A stretch of 64,000 bases of DNA from Pseudohongiella sp. GTDB lineage: Bacteria > Pseudomonadota > Gammaproteobacteria > Pseudomonadales > Pseudohongiellaceae. A program made the position numbers and the translations under genes. Every line of letters starts with the position of its first letter. Within the stretch, counting starts at the first letter, position 1. The notes under the pieces were generated by a model. The model had not been told where the DNA came from. It worked only from the letters and a program-made list of their open reading frames with translations, and ran no database searches. Of this stretch, positions 1 through 9,288 are shown piece after piece. The stretch lies in contig JAUYSM010000060.1 of assembly GCA_030696315.1 (NCBI GenBank), positions 1 to 64,000 on the forward strand, given 5' to 3'.

Positions 1-1347
1 GGTGATCACCATGTTCACAGCCGATACAGCGTGGGCTGGAATCAGGAAACTAACCCGCCCACTCCGGTGCTGGCAGGCGATGCCATCTACCCTATTCCGA
101 TGAATGCTCTGATGGCCAGAAATTACGGCCTTGACTGGATGGTGAGCACGGATCACGGCGGACCCAATCACTCCAAAGTCAATCGGGACTATGCGTACCC
201 AGAGCTGTTGCAGGCACGTCAGGCTGTCCCTGAAGTTGTACTGTTTTACGGTATGGAATTTGATACCCCTGCCGCTGATCACTCCAGCATTATTGTGCCG
301 TATTCCGATCATGAGGCTGACTATCTTTTTGGCATAGAGTCTAGCTTCGCCAAGCGTGAACCCTGGCCGGCAGATGAAAGCTGGGATACCGAACCACGCA
401 TGCTGGACGCACTAAGGGCCATGGCACAGTTGTCCCCTGCGCCCTTGTTGATTGCGCATCATCCGTCACGCTCTGCAACGGATTTGGCTGTGTATGGCAC
501 AACAACACCCGCAGAACTCAGAGCCTGGAACAGTGTTGCGCCCAATATTGCTGTGGGCATGGAAGGTTCTCCCGGGCATCAGGCCGCCGCGTTGCGTCAA
601 CAACCACTCACCAGCGCAGCCGAGAACGACAACAGCGATGCCGCTCGCGGTGGTTATGGTCGTTTTCCAACCATGGGTGGATATGACCAGATGACCGCTC
701 AGCTGGGTGGATTCTGGGATTCCATGCTTGCTGAAGGTCGGCACTGGTGGATTACCGCCAACTCCGACAGCCATCGACACTGGCGTGAGGGTGGTTCTGA
801 CTTCTGGCCTGGCGAGTATTCTAAAACCTACATCAAAGCGCAAAAGGATCACCATTCGATTCTTGAATCATTCCGCCAGGGTCGCGTATTTGTCACCACC
901 GGTGATTTGATTTCTGAACTCGGGTTTACCGCGTCAGTGGCTGATAATTCCACCGATATTGGTGGCACGCTTAGCGTCAGCAGAAATTCGTCAGTCACCG
1001 TCGACATCAATTTCTGCCAGCCCGCATTCCCCAACGCCAATGGTGATTCACCGGTTGTTGAGCGGGTCGATCTGATTGTGGGTGATGTCACGGGTGTGTT
1101 TGCTGATCCAGCCACGTCATCCACGGCGGGCACGCGGGTTGTTGAACGTTTTGATGCGGATGACTGGCGCGCAGAAAACGGCTGCTTTGCCATGTCGTAC
1201 ACACTGCCCTCTGTATCCGCACCGATTTACCTGCGAGTTCGTGGCTCCAATACCACTGAACTTGAACCTGAGCTTGATCCGCGTGGTGAAGATCCCTGGC
1301 AGGATCTGTGGTTTTATTCAAATCCGATCTTTGTTGAGGTGAAGTGA
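1..1347 (+). CDS. PHP-domain metal-dependent phosphoesterase-like protein (5' end outside window)
   Basis: The reading frame is open from the first base and begins inside a GDHHVHS motif, so the true start lies left of the window. Metal-ligand motifs typical of the PHP fold follow in order: HHVH at once, then STDHGG (near base 150), AHHPSR (near base 460) and a late NSDSHRH (near base 760). This points to a metal-dependent phosphoesterase or nuclease-like hydrolase; I cannot name the substrate. The C-terminal ~150 residues look like a beta-rich domain, which some large exported PHP proteins carry. No export signal can be judged because the N-terminus is missing. The next gene is convergent on the other strand. 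The PHP fold assignment is firm; the role is unknown. Confidence 0.75.
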   Translation, partial: GDHHVHSRYSVGWNQETNPPTPVLAGDAIYPIPMNALMARNYGLDWMVSTDHGGPNHSKVNRDYAYPELLQARQAVPEVVLFYGMEFDTPAADHSSIIVPYSDHEADYLFGIESSFAKREPWPADESWDTEPRMLDALRAMAQLSPAPLLIAHHPSRSATDLAVYGTTTPAELRAWNSVAPNIAVGMEGSPGHQAAALRQQPLTSAAENDNSDAARGGYGRFPTMGGYDQMTAQLGGFWDSMLAEGRHWWITANSDSHRHWREGGSDFWPGEYSKTYIKAQKDHHSILESFRQGRVFVTTGDLISELGFTASVADNSTDIGGTLSVSRNSSVTVDINFCQPAFPNANGDSPVVERVDLIVGDVTGVFADPATSSTAGTRVVERFDADDWRAENGCFAMSYTLPSVSAPIYLRVRGSNTTELEPELDPRGEDPWQDLWFYSNPIFVEVK

Positions 1348-1427
1348 TTCGCGATTTTATTGCACGTTTGGCATTAGTGTTCAGCGCCAGTTCCCACTAA
1401 CGCTGGGCCATGACGATTACAGACCAG

Positions 1428-2573
1428 TCAACTGAACCGAAGTGGAAGCGTAATCAAACCATTCCCGGGATAGACTGCCCGGCGAGGAATGTCGTTGTGG
1501 TCGAGTGCAAAGTGTTTTGCTCTCGAGAGTAATTCCTCGATTGCCACACGCATCTCAAGCCTGGCCAGAGGCGCCCCTTGGCAAAGATGGACGCCTTGCC
1601 CCCAAACAAGGCTATCGCGTGTATCGCGTTCAATTTTGACGGCTTCTGGTGCATCAAACGCGCGCGAATCACGATTGGCAGCCATCCACATTAATGTCAC
1701 GCGCTCCCCTTTGGGAATGCATCGGCCTTGAATCTGGACCTCGCGCGTTGTCGTGCGAGGATTAGCGACGAGTGGGCCATCTGCACGCAGGATCTCCTCA
1801 ATTGCTGCCGGAATCAGTGACAAATCTCCCCGCAGTTGATCCTGTAATCCGGAGTCCTGAGCAAGATGCAAAACCAGGATGCCTAAAGCTGCAGCGGTGG
1901 TGCCCTGCCCGGCCGTCCAGTTGCGCAGAACGCTTACGATTTGGTCATCGTTAAGTCGCACACCCCCGATCTTTGTGCCAAGCAGTGCGGTTGTTGCATC
2001 TCGAGCGGCGTTGGGTGCAGCGCGGCGTTTGTCCAGATTGGCCTTGACCTGCCCGGAAAAGAAACTGGCGAGCGCCTTGCCAGCAACCGAGTCTTGATCA
2101 AAGGCAGCCTGCTGACTGTCATGCACCCAGCTACTCAGGCATTCCCACTGCTGTTCGGGCCAACCGAGCGAGGCGCACAATGTTTTTAGTGTAAAAGGGG
2201 TTGCAAACGTGTCGATAAACTCCATCACACCACAGGAACCTATTGGTTCAAGGAGCGCTGCGGCGATCTCGCGGGCCATTGGCTCGATCCTCGCCATTTC
2301 GGTCGCGTTGAAGTTGGGGTCAAGTGCTTCGCGGTATCGGCCATGATCAGGCGCATCCATACCATTGGGGATCGCCAGGAATTGTGACACATTACTGTAC
2401 GATTCTGGATCAGCAAGAACGTCAACAATGTCCGCGTGGCGAAACAGCGACCATCCCATGAGATCACTGTGTGCTACCGGGCACCTCTCGCGCATGTCAT
2501 CGTAGGCTTGGCGTTGGTCCTTCAGGACTGACGCTTCCAGTGGATTCCAATCTTGATGCTGTTCATTTTTCAA
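1428..2573 (-). CDS. Cytochrome P450
   Basis: 381 residues, soluble bacterial P450 size, no membrane anchor. The K-helix ExxR appears as EEILR and the heme-ligand loop as VWGQGVHLCQGAPLAR, with Cys as the thiolate ligand; Trp stands where Phe is usual. The I-helix reads TAGQGTTAAALG. The (A/G)Gx(D/E)T(T/S) signature is recognisable, but Gly replaces the acid that normally helps proton delivery. Its ATG overlaps the stop of the upstream heme oxygenase gene by 4 nt (ATGA), so the two are almost certainly co-transcribed and translationally coupled. Substrate unknown. No ferredoxin or reductase gene is adjacent, so electrons must come from elsewhere, unless it works as a peroxygenase (inference). 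Confidence 0.93.
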   Translation of the reverse strand: MKNEQHQDWNPLEASVLKDQRQAYDDMRERCPVAHSDLMGWSLFRHADIVDVLADPESYSNVSQFLAIPNGMDAPDHGRYREALDPNFNATEMARIEPMAREIAAALLEPIGSCGVMEFIDTFATPFTLKTLCASLGWPEQQWECLSSWVHDSQQAAFDQDSVAGKALASFFSGQVKANLDKRRAAPNAARDATTALLGTKIGGVRLNDDQIVSVLRNWTAGQGTTAAALGILVLHLAQDSGLQDQLRGDLSLIPAAIEEILRADGPLVANPRTTTREVQIQGRCIPKGERVTLMWMAANRDSRAFDAPEAVKIERDTRDSLVWGQGVHLCQGAPLARLEMRVAIEELLSRAKHFALDHNDIPRRAVYPGNGLITLPLRFS

Positions 2574-3172
2574 AACGTTCTCCTTGCAGGTAATCCCAAC
2601 TGAGACGCGGTATCCAACATATATTGGAAGGTTTTTTCAGCGCCGTTAACAACGCCGTCTATGGTGACTTTGCCGCTGGCAATCTCGTCAAGTAAAGCGG
2701 AGCGAAATGATTGCCACATTGGTTGCATTTGCTGGGCATAAGGATTGAGATACTGAGTCCAGTCAAGCGCTGACTCCCCATGTATTTCAAGCATAGCTGT
2801 CTGAATTGTTTTGCCGCCCAGCGTTGATCCCTCGCTTACATACAAGCACCCATAAAATTCATCGAGCGAATGTAATTTCAACGTCCCGAAACGTTCCATA
2901 CTGACCAGTGGAATGGCCAATTGGTGCATATCCTGCTCAATAAGTGGTAAGCGGTTTCGTAGCGGTAGTAAAAATTGGTCCGTCACTTGTATTTGATATA
3001 TTTTTGTATAAAAAGCCAATTGTCGCTGGAAAATATAGAACAGCGTCAATACCTGCGAGTAATCAGTTTTGGAGACAAAGTTATCCGGGAAAGCCAAGCG
3101 TTTTTCCAAGGCTTCATGCAGCGCCCAAGTCCGGGTTTTAAGGGCAAAGAGCGGATCGTTGTTGGGACTCAA
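2570..3172 (-). CDS. bphO: Biliverdin-producing heme oxygenase
   Basis: 200 residues, usual for bacterial heme oxygenases. The proximal heme-ligand His is in WALHEALEKRL (His19), and the distal-helix signature appears as YVSEGSTLGG. The enzyme opens heme to biliverdin, CO and iron. Family and position both fit BphO, which supplies biliverdin to a bacteriophytochrome: a bphP gene starts 231 bp away on the opposite strand. Downstream it overlaps a P450 gene by 4 nt, an uncommon partner. The divergent bphO/bphP gap presumably holds promoters for both; I could not assign a clear -35/-10 pair. Family assignment is firm. Confidence 0.93.
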   Translation of the reverse strand: MSPNNDPLFALKTRTWALHEALEKRLAFPDNFVSKTDYSQVLTLFYIFQRQLAFYTKIYQIQVTDQFLLPLRNRLPLIEQDMHQLAIPLVSMERFGTLKLHSLDEFYGCLYVSEGSTLGGKTIQTAMLEIHGESALDWTQYLNPYAQQMQPMWQSFRSALLDEIASGKVTIDGVVNGAEKTFQYMLDTASQLGLPARRTF

Positions 3173-3403
3173 TTTTGATCTCCTTGTTGCAGATCGGACA
3201 CATAATATTTACGGCTTATGGCGTTCCAGCGCTAATTTTCTCAGCTCCCGCCAAGTCACCTATTATCTATTGTTTTAGACCATGCTCTGTGTGGCAACGC
3301 GCACATACCTCCAAACGATTTCTTGTAAACTGACAAAATATGACAACCCTATCTTGTGCGCACGACACGCGCTCACTCCTGCCCGACCGCTTGGAATGCA
3401 CTT

Positions 3404-5461
3404 ATGTCAAACTCCCATTACAGCGAAGTCGAAATAGCTGCTGCCCTTGAGGCTTGTGCTCGTGAACCGGTTCACATCCCCGGCGCCATCCAGCCAGTGG
3501 GCTGCCTGATAAGCCTGGATGCCAACATGGCACGGATACGTCAGGTCAGCGCCAATATTGAGGATTTTGTGGGTATCAGCGTGGCAAATGTGCTGATCAG
3601 CAAGCCCAGAGAGGTACTGGGCGACGAGTTGATGGATCTACTGGAAACCGAATTAGTGAAAAAGGATAATTCTGCTTCCGTCCTCACCGCCACAGCACAG
3701 GGTCAAGTGGGGGGCAAACAACGACGCTTTCATGTGGTGGCCTATCCCAGTGACAACGCTTTTGTTGTTGAGCTGGAATATCAGTTGAGCCCGGATGGCC
3801 ATCGCCTGCTGGACAAGGTAAACGACTGGCTGGTCGAAGTGGCGCAGATCGATAACTCCGATTCTCTGCTTGATGCGTTGACCCGCTGGGTGCAGCAGCT
3901 GAGCGGTTACGATCGGGTGATGGTCTACCGTTTCGATGAGAACTGGAATGGCCGGGTAATAGCCGAGACCTGTCTGCCTGTGGCAGAGAGTTTTCTCGAT
4001 CATCATTTTCCCGCCAGTGACATTCCCGCTCAGGTACGTCGACTTTATGACATCAACCGGGCGCGCAGTATCCCTGATGCTTTGGCGCCAGCGGTGCCCC
4101 TGGTGCCGTCCTGCGGTCCTGATGAGGCGACGCCTTTGGACATGTCGCGAGGAGTGCTGCGCGCCGTCTCGCCGATACATCAGGAGTACCTCACCAACAT
4201 GGGTGTTGGCGCCTCGCTCTCGATAGCCATGCACGAGGAGGGCAAGTTATGGGGTCTGTTAGCCTGCCACAGCGTAAAGCCCAGGCCGTTGGAGGCTGAT
4301 CTGCGCGATGCGCTGTGTGCTCTGGTGCAGATCGCCATGCAGCGGTTGATGATTTTGCGCACTGCAGCCGAGACCCGTCTCCTTCACGGTATTCACGAAA
4401 GCAACCAGATACTAACCGACGAGAACGGACGCACACTGGGACCGGATGGCCTGATTAAACGTCACGGCGCACAATGGCTGGAGCTTCTGGATGCCGAAGG
4501 CATCGCCCTGGTTACCGAAAATCAGATCAACTGCCTGGGAACCGTACCGTCCGAAGAGAATCTGCTTGCGATGGCCAACTGGTTGAGTCGCCATAAAAAT
4601 CACGAGGCCCTCTGGCGAAGTCAGGCGTTGGGAGAGTCCCCTCTTGCGACTTGGCAGGCGGGCGATCTGTGCGGCCTACTCGCCGTGGCCCTGCCTACCA
4701 ACACGAGACACTGGCTGATGCTGTTTCGACGCGAGCAGCGTCACAGCAGACACTGGGCAGGCAAACCCGAAGATACTCCCATGATGAGAGACGGGCAGCT
4801 TATCCTGACACCGCGCCGTTCTTTTGCTCAATGGGAGGATGAAGTCAGAGGGCGCAGCCGCGCCTGGCGCGATATCGAATGCCGTGCCGCCGGAAACCTG
4901 GCCAAGAGCATGGCCGTCCTGACCGCCAGCCACGAGATTGCTCAGCTCAATGAAAAGCTCAAAAGCCTCGCTTACAAAGATAGCCTGACCGGCACTTGGA
5001 ACCGCTACCGTATGGAGCAGGCGATCGACGCAGAGCTCAATGCTGCAGAACGTCACGACAGGTCGTTAGCCGTGCTACTGTTAGACATCGATCACTTCAA
5101 GCAGTACAACGACACTTATGGTCACGAGGCAGGCGATCTGGTTCTGGTCACGCTATGCAGTGTTCTACAAAAGCGCTTGCGCCCTACCGATTACCTGGGC
5201 CGTTGGGGTGGCGAGGAGTTTGTTGTGCTTGCCGGCAACAGCGACTTGGTCGGCGGCGTATATCTCGCCGAACGGCTCAGGCAGAGCGCCGAGGCACTGG
5301 ACCTGGGCAAACTGGGCGGCGTGACCATCAGCATCGGTGTGGCCGCCTGGAAACGTGGAGACAAACGCGAGGACCTTGTAGCTCGAGCCGACCACGCCAT
5401 GTATCGCGCCAAGGAAGGGGGACGCAACAGGGTGAAAACCGAAGTGTCTGACATCATTTAA
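3404..5461 (+). CDS. bphP: Bacteriophytochrome with GGDEF output domain
   Basis: 685 residues from the ATG at 3404, which has TTGGAA 5-10 bases upstream; a GTG at 3356 would add 16 residues unlike other phytochromes. The order is PAS, GAF, PHY, GGDEF. Cys18, just before REPVHIPGAIQP, is the expected biliverdin attachment Cys. The GAF domain has the FPASDIP motif, and the PHY tongue has PRRSF. The output domain has GGEEF (about residues 602-606) with an RxxD inhibitory site (RPTD) five residues ahead, so it looks like an active, product-inhibited diguanylate cyclase. Role: red/far-red light control of cyclic-di-GMP. The divergent neighbour bphO supplies the chromophore. The 3' end overlaps a convergent GGDEF-EAL gene by 4 nt. 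Confidence 0.95.
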   Translation: MSNSHYSEVEIAAALEACAREPVHIPGAIQPVGCLISLDANMARIRQVSANIEDFVGISVANVLISKPREVLGDELMDLLETELVKKDNSASVLTATAQGQVGGKQRRFHVVAYPSDNAFVVELEYQLSPDGHRLLDKVNDWLVEVAQIDNSDSLLDALTRWVQQLSGYDRVMVYRFDENWNGRVIAETCLPVAESFLDHHFPASDIPAQVRRLYDINRARSIPDALAPAVPLVPSCGPDEATPLDMSRGVLRAVSPIHQEYLTNMGVGASLSIAMHEEGKLWGLLACHSVKPRPLEADLRDALCALVQIAMQRLMILRTAAETRLLHGIHESNQILTDENGRTLGPDGLIKRHGAQWLELLDAEGIALVTENQINCLGTVPSEENLLAMANWLSRHKNHEALWRSQALGESPLATWQAGDLCGLLAVALPTNTRHWLMLFRREQRHSRHWAGKPEDTPMMRDGQLILTPRRSFAQWEDEVRGRSRAWRDIECRAAGNLAKSMAVLTASHEIAQLNEKLKSLAYKDSLTGTWNRYRMEQAIDAELNAAERHDRSLAVLLLDIDHFKQYNDTYGHEAGDLVLVTLCSVLQKRLRPTDYLGRWGGEEFVVLAGNSDLVGGVYLAERLRQSAEALDLGKLGGVTISIGVAAWKRGDKREDLVARADHAMYRAKEGGRNRVKTEVSDII

Positions 5462-7605
5462 TTTTTCGTCAAACCCTGAGCAAAATAGTGTGCTTCGAAT
5501 GCAGCCGCGGTTAGCGGTCTGCTGAAGTAATATCCTTGAGCACCTTCACACTCATTTTGAACAAGAAAGTCCATGGTTTCCTGATCTTCAACCCCCTCCG
5601 CGATAACCCGCAGTCCCAAGCTCTGTGCCATGCGAATAATCGCCTGAACAATCGATGCGCTGCTTTTTTCTGTCTGTATGTTTTGCACAAAGCTCTGGTC
5701 GATCTTTAGCTCATGAACTGGGAGATCCTTCAAATAGCTGAGCGAAGAGTATCCCGTCCCAAAGTCGTCAATGGCAATATTAATGCCCATATCTTTGATT
5801 TTTTTTACTCGCTCTGCGGCTCCTGCAATGTCGCTCATGATGATCGACTCTGTCAGCTCTATCTGCAGCTGGTCTGCAGGCAGGCGGTAACGGTGCAAGA
5901 GTTTAATTATAAAGTTCGGTAGTTCCTCATCGCGAAGTTGGACTATCGAGACATTCACCGACATCCGTACAGGTGGGTGACCGGCGTCGAGCCACGCTCT
6001 CATCTGGGAGCAGGCTTTTTCCAGCACCCAGTTTCCAATGGGCACCATCAGATGGCCGCTCTTTTCCGCCACGGGAATAAACGTACCTGGAGGAATCAAA
6101 CCCTTTTGTGGATGGTGCCAACGCAATAGCGCCTCGGCACCTATTACGATACCGGAACCAAGAGCAATCTGAGGCTGAAAGTGTAAGGACAGCTGATCTT
6201 GAGCAATAGCCGTGCGTAAATCCTTCTCAAACTGGTGGCGTTCCATGACCAGCCTGTTCATTTCCGGTGCAAAGAACCGGAAGCAGTCCCTCCCCGCTGC
6301 CTTTGCCTGATACATGGCGGTGTCCGCGTATTTGATCAGCGACTCTGCATCCTGTGCGTCTTCCGGAAACATGCTTATACCAATGCTGATCGATACATTC
6401 ACCGTCTCATGGTTAACGACGAAGGGGGCGCTCAAACGCTTGGCTATTTTTTTGGCCAACTCGCTGGTAAAAGTCTGCCGGTGTAAACCGGTCAAAAGAA
6501 CCGCAAACTCATCACCTCCCAAACGGCTAACGGTATCAGTCCGACGTACGCAGCCCTTAAGTCTTTCCGCAACCTGCCTGAGAAGCTCGTCACCCGCCCC
6601 ATGGCCAAGCATGTCATTGACTCGCTTGAACAGGTCCAGATCCAGATACAGCAAGCTGAGCCTGACATCATATCGCCCTGCGTTAGCCATCTCTTGAGTC
6701 AAGCGTTCAACTAACAAGGCACGATTCGGTAAGTCCGTGAGGGGGTCGTGGTAAGCAAGATAAGTCAACTCCTTGTTTAACAAATGGATCTCACTGACAT
6801 CTCGAAGGTTGATAACCAAACCCTGGTTCTTGCCACCGCTATCTCGCAGCAGAGCAACATGCTTCTCTACGTGAAGTAATTCGCCATTGTGTTGGCGCAG
6901 CAAAATATTACCCAACTGTTTGGGTTCGTCCAGATTCGTGGCGCTGAGGCTTGTGCTATCAAGAATTTCGCGAGTGGTTTCATTCAGGAGGACTAAAACC
7001 TCACCTACCGCTCGACCGATCGTTTCGACTGATGACCATCCACTCATTCGCTCGGCAGCGGGATTAAAAAACGTTATGCGTCCTGCTACATCCGTACTAA
7101 CCACGCCATCAGCAATGCTTGTCAGCGTCACTTGTAAGCGTTCTCGTTCACTTTGAAGCAGGTTGTTAGCTTTTTCCGTATAAGTGGTCACTGATTCGAC
7201 AATGGCCTTGTCGATTGCTTCATTCAGAAAGACCAGCTCTCCTTTAGGAAGTTCGCCCCCTCGTGAATACAATATTTGTAAGATAACCACTCGTAGCAGG
7301 CCATACTCCCTGACGACTTCCTCCAACGAAAACCGCAGTTTCCAGCGGTCTTGCGCATGAAGCCTGGGACCCTGTTGTGGGAACGCTATGTGGCGGGTTT
7401 TGTCCGATGTGTTCTCATATTGATCAGCAAGGTCTATCAAGATTTCCGGGAGATTATTGCGCAACACGACGCTTGTTAGCGCTTGGGCTGAGGCCAAGGT
7501 TTTCCGGTCGAGGCTTTCAAACTCAAGGAGTATGTTTTCATGCTCTTGGCGGAGGAATTTACCAAGAGGAAGAGCGGGTATTGCTGAGGCGTGATCTGGC
7601 GACAT
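5458..7605 (-). CDS. PAS-GGDEF-EAL cyclic-di-GMP signalling protein
   Basis: 715 residues from the ATG at 7605, which has AAGGA eight bases upstream; the frame stays open to a TTG at 7686 without such a site. The N-terminal ~150 residues resemble the RsbRD-type helical sensor domain (DRWKLRFSLEEVVREYGLLR). A PAS domain follows (TSIADGVVSTD, GWSSVETIG), then GGDEF with intact SRLGGDEF, then EAL with intact AEALLRW and the later DDFGTGYSSL. Both catalytic signatures are present, so synthesis, hydrolysis or both are possible; many such proteins act mainly as phosphodiesterases. No membrane segment, so cytoplasmic. It converges with bphP with a 4-nt overlap, suggesting it may oppose the light-driven cyclase (inference). 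Confidence 0.93.
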   Translation of the reverse strand: MSPDHASAIPALPLGKFLRQEHENILLEFESLDRKTLASAQALTSVVLRNNLPEILIDLADQYENTSDKTRHIAFPQQGPRLHAQDRWKLRFSLEEVVREYGLLRVVILQILYSRGGELPKGELVFLNEAIDKAIVESVTTYTEKANNLLQSERERLQVTLTSIADGVVSTDVAGRITFFNPAAERMSGWSSVETIGRAVGEVLVLLNETTREILDSTSLSATNLDEPKQLGNILLRQHNGELLHVEKHVALLRDSGGKNQGLVINLRDVSEIHLLNKELTYLAYHDPLTDLPNRALLVERLTQEMANAGRYDVRLSLLYLDLDLFKRVNDMLGHGAGDELLRQVAERLKGCVRRTDTVSRLGGDEFAVLLTGLHRQTFTSELAKKIAKRLSAPFVVNHETVNVSISIGISMFPEDAQDAESLIKYADTAMYQAKAAGRDCFRFFAPEMNRLVMERHQFEKDLRTAIAQDQLSLHFQPQIALGSGIVIGAEALLRWHHPQKGLIPPGTFIPVAEKSGHLMVPIGNWVLEKACSQMRAWLDAGHPPVRMSVNVSIVQLRDEELPNFIIKLLHRYRLPADQLQIELTESIIMSDIAGAAERVKKIKDMGINIAIDDFGTGYSSLSYLKDLPVHELKIDQSFVQNIQTEKSSASIVQAIIRMAQSLGLRVIAEGVEDQETMDFLVQNECEGAQGYYFSRPLTAAAFEAHYFAQGLTKN

Positions 7606-8194
7606 GCCGTTCGTCCTTGTAAAGTGCTTCTCGAGCACACAAACTGCTGAAGTTAAACTCGGACCTAAGACGCTATTCAGGCGCAAGGAGTAATCCCCAT
7701 AGCCAAGTCCCTCACTGCCCTATTTAAAAATGCCGCAACTAGTCATTGTTTATTAGGAGGTTTGGCTAATTTTCTTTCGCCCAGTCTAGCAACCATGTAA
7801 CGCAGTTCTGTGCGGTGGAGATCATATAGCCAGTAAAGACGTTGCGAACGTATGCCAGGAGTCAACTAAAGGGTTGGGATGATTACCACACTATCTCAAT
7901 AGGCGGGACATTTCGCTGCATCTATCCGCCTTATGTACACTCCATTACGAGCATAGCCTGTACACAGTTGACCTTTCTGAGGTCATAAAAGTATTCATGA
8001 TTTGTGAAGTGGTCGAATAAAGCCGGAGCACTCCACATTTAAAAATGTATCCGGATTTATTTGACCAGAACACCCATAGTACGTTGAACTATATGGCACC
8101 TGCCGGTTTTGCAAATAAGGGCGGCATAATACCAATGTCTCATCGAGCCGTTGGTGCTAATTTGGGGTAAGGTCAACAAATTGGGAGCAAGCAA
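7606..8194. other. Intergenic region of 589 bp
   Basis: No convincing gene on either strand. It separates the divergent starts of the GGDEF-EAL gene and an exported hypothetical, so promoters for both should lie here. Visible items are an inverted repeat TGACCT-N5-AGGTCA (7969-7985), two TGTACAC copies nearby, and a TTGACC (near 7969) that could serve as a -35. The right-hand gene has a clear ribosome site (GGGAG) just before 8195. Nothing identifies a regulator. Confidence 0.5.
7969..7985. promoter_or_regulatory. Inverted repeat, possible operator
   Basis: TGACCT and AGGTCA are exact inverted halves separated by 5 bp, 210 bp before the exported protein gene. The size and symmetry suit a dimeric repressor or activator, but one 6-bp inverted repeat can occur by chance and no regulator family is implied. 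Confidence 0.25.
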
Positions 8195-9187
8195 ATGATC
8201 AGAATAAGAATAAGCGAGCGCAAGATTGTACTAGAGCCGGTTCTCATAGCCATGCTTAGCATTTTTTTGCTGGCACACCAAAATAGTTTGGCGCAAACAT
8301 ACTTCCGTGACCAGCATGTTGAACCCGCCTTCGAAGGCTGGGAGCAAAATGCTGACGGCAGCTTCAATCTGTTGTTTGGTTACCACAATGAGAATTGGGA
8401 AGAGGAGTTGCTCATACCGGCTGGAGAGAGCAATTTCTTCACTCCTGGGGAAGCTGACCGTGGTCAACCGACCTACTTTCTACCACGCCGCAATCGATTT
8501 ACCTTCAAAGTGCCTGTACCAGCGGATTGGGGTGATAAAGAGCTGGTTTGGACTATCACCAGCCCTAACGGTGTCACCCGCAGCGCCTATGGCACATTGG
8601 CTAAAGATTACATTGTTGATTCAGTAGTCATAGCCTCGGAAACCGGTTCGCTGGGCGCGGGTACCAGCACACCGGAATCACGCGCAAATACCCCACCTGT
8701 AGTCACTGTGCTGGGCGATCGTACTGCTGGTGAAACAATCCGCTACACTACTGTAGGTGAGCCTCTGACACTGCGTGCCCGAGTCGACGATGATGGCTTG
8801 CCGAGGGTGGGCAGAGCAGGTTCGGGTTCGGGGGTAACAACAGAGAACGTTGCAGGTGCGCGAGAAACAGAAATGGAGCGTCGATTGACTCCGCCCAGGC
8901 GCAATACAGTAGGTAAAGTCAACGGTTTGTTTCTCTCATGGAATATATATCGTGGCGATGGTAGTACCGTAAGTTTTAACCCACCGCAGGTCAAACCCTG
9001 GGAAGATACCAGGGCCTCTGCCAACTCGCCCTGGGGAGCGCTATGGCTGCCCCCTCCCATCCCCGATGATGGCATCTACGAAGTACAGGTCACTTTCGAT
9101 CAACCAGGCGCTTATGTGCTCTGGGCCCGGGCAGACGATGGCGGGCTCTATCACGACCAATACGTGACAGTACATGTCACTCAGTAG
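8195..9187 (+). CDS. Exported protein of unknown function
   Basis: 330 residues. The ATG at 8195 has GGGAG seven bases upstream. The N-terminus has a basic start, a hydrophobic stretch (LIAMLSIFLLAH) and NSLAQ, consistent with a signal peptide cut near residue 34. The mature part begins with a domain rich in aromatic and acidic residues (AFEGWEQNADGSFNLLFGYHNENWEEEL). Its C-terminus (DDGIYEVQVTFDQPGAYVLWARADDGG) reads like an immunoglobulin-like or carbohydrate-binding beta-sandwich. I recognise no enzyme motif. Its stop lies about 100 bp before the tRNA-Arg-derived repeats. It is probably resident chromosome, as composition resembles the flanks. Real as a gene; function unassigned. Confidence 0.8.
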   Translation: MIRIRISERKIVLEPVLIAMLSIFLLAHQNSLAQTYFRDQHVEPAFEGWEQNADGSFNLLFGYHNENWEEELLIPAGESNFFTPGEADRGQPTYFLPRRNRFTFKVPVPADWGDKELVWTITSPNGVTRSAYGTLAKDYIVDSVVIASETGSLGAGTSTPESRANTPPVVTVLGDRTAGETIRYTTVGEPLTLRARVDDDGLPRVGRAGSGSGVTTENVAGARETEMERRLTPPRRNTVGKVNGLFLSWNIYRGDGSTVSFNPPQVKPWEDTRASANSPWGALWLPPPIPDDGIYEVQVTFDQPGAYVLWARADDGGLYHDQYVTVHVTQ

Positions 9188-9288
9188 CTATGGAAATTAC
9201 AGCGAATTCTATTTCCGCAGTTGCGATTGGAATGCTGGAGCAGCTTTAAAGGCACTATAACAAAGAAGGCATAAGCCGTTGGCACATG

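Noticed and set aside
3356..3403. Longer start (GTG) for the bacteriophytochrome
   Set aside because: The extra 16 residues have no family likeness; ATG 3404 is closer to the usual distance before the chromophore Cys.
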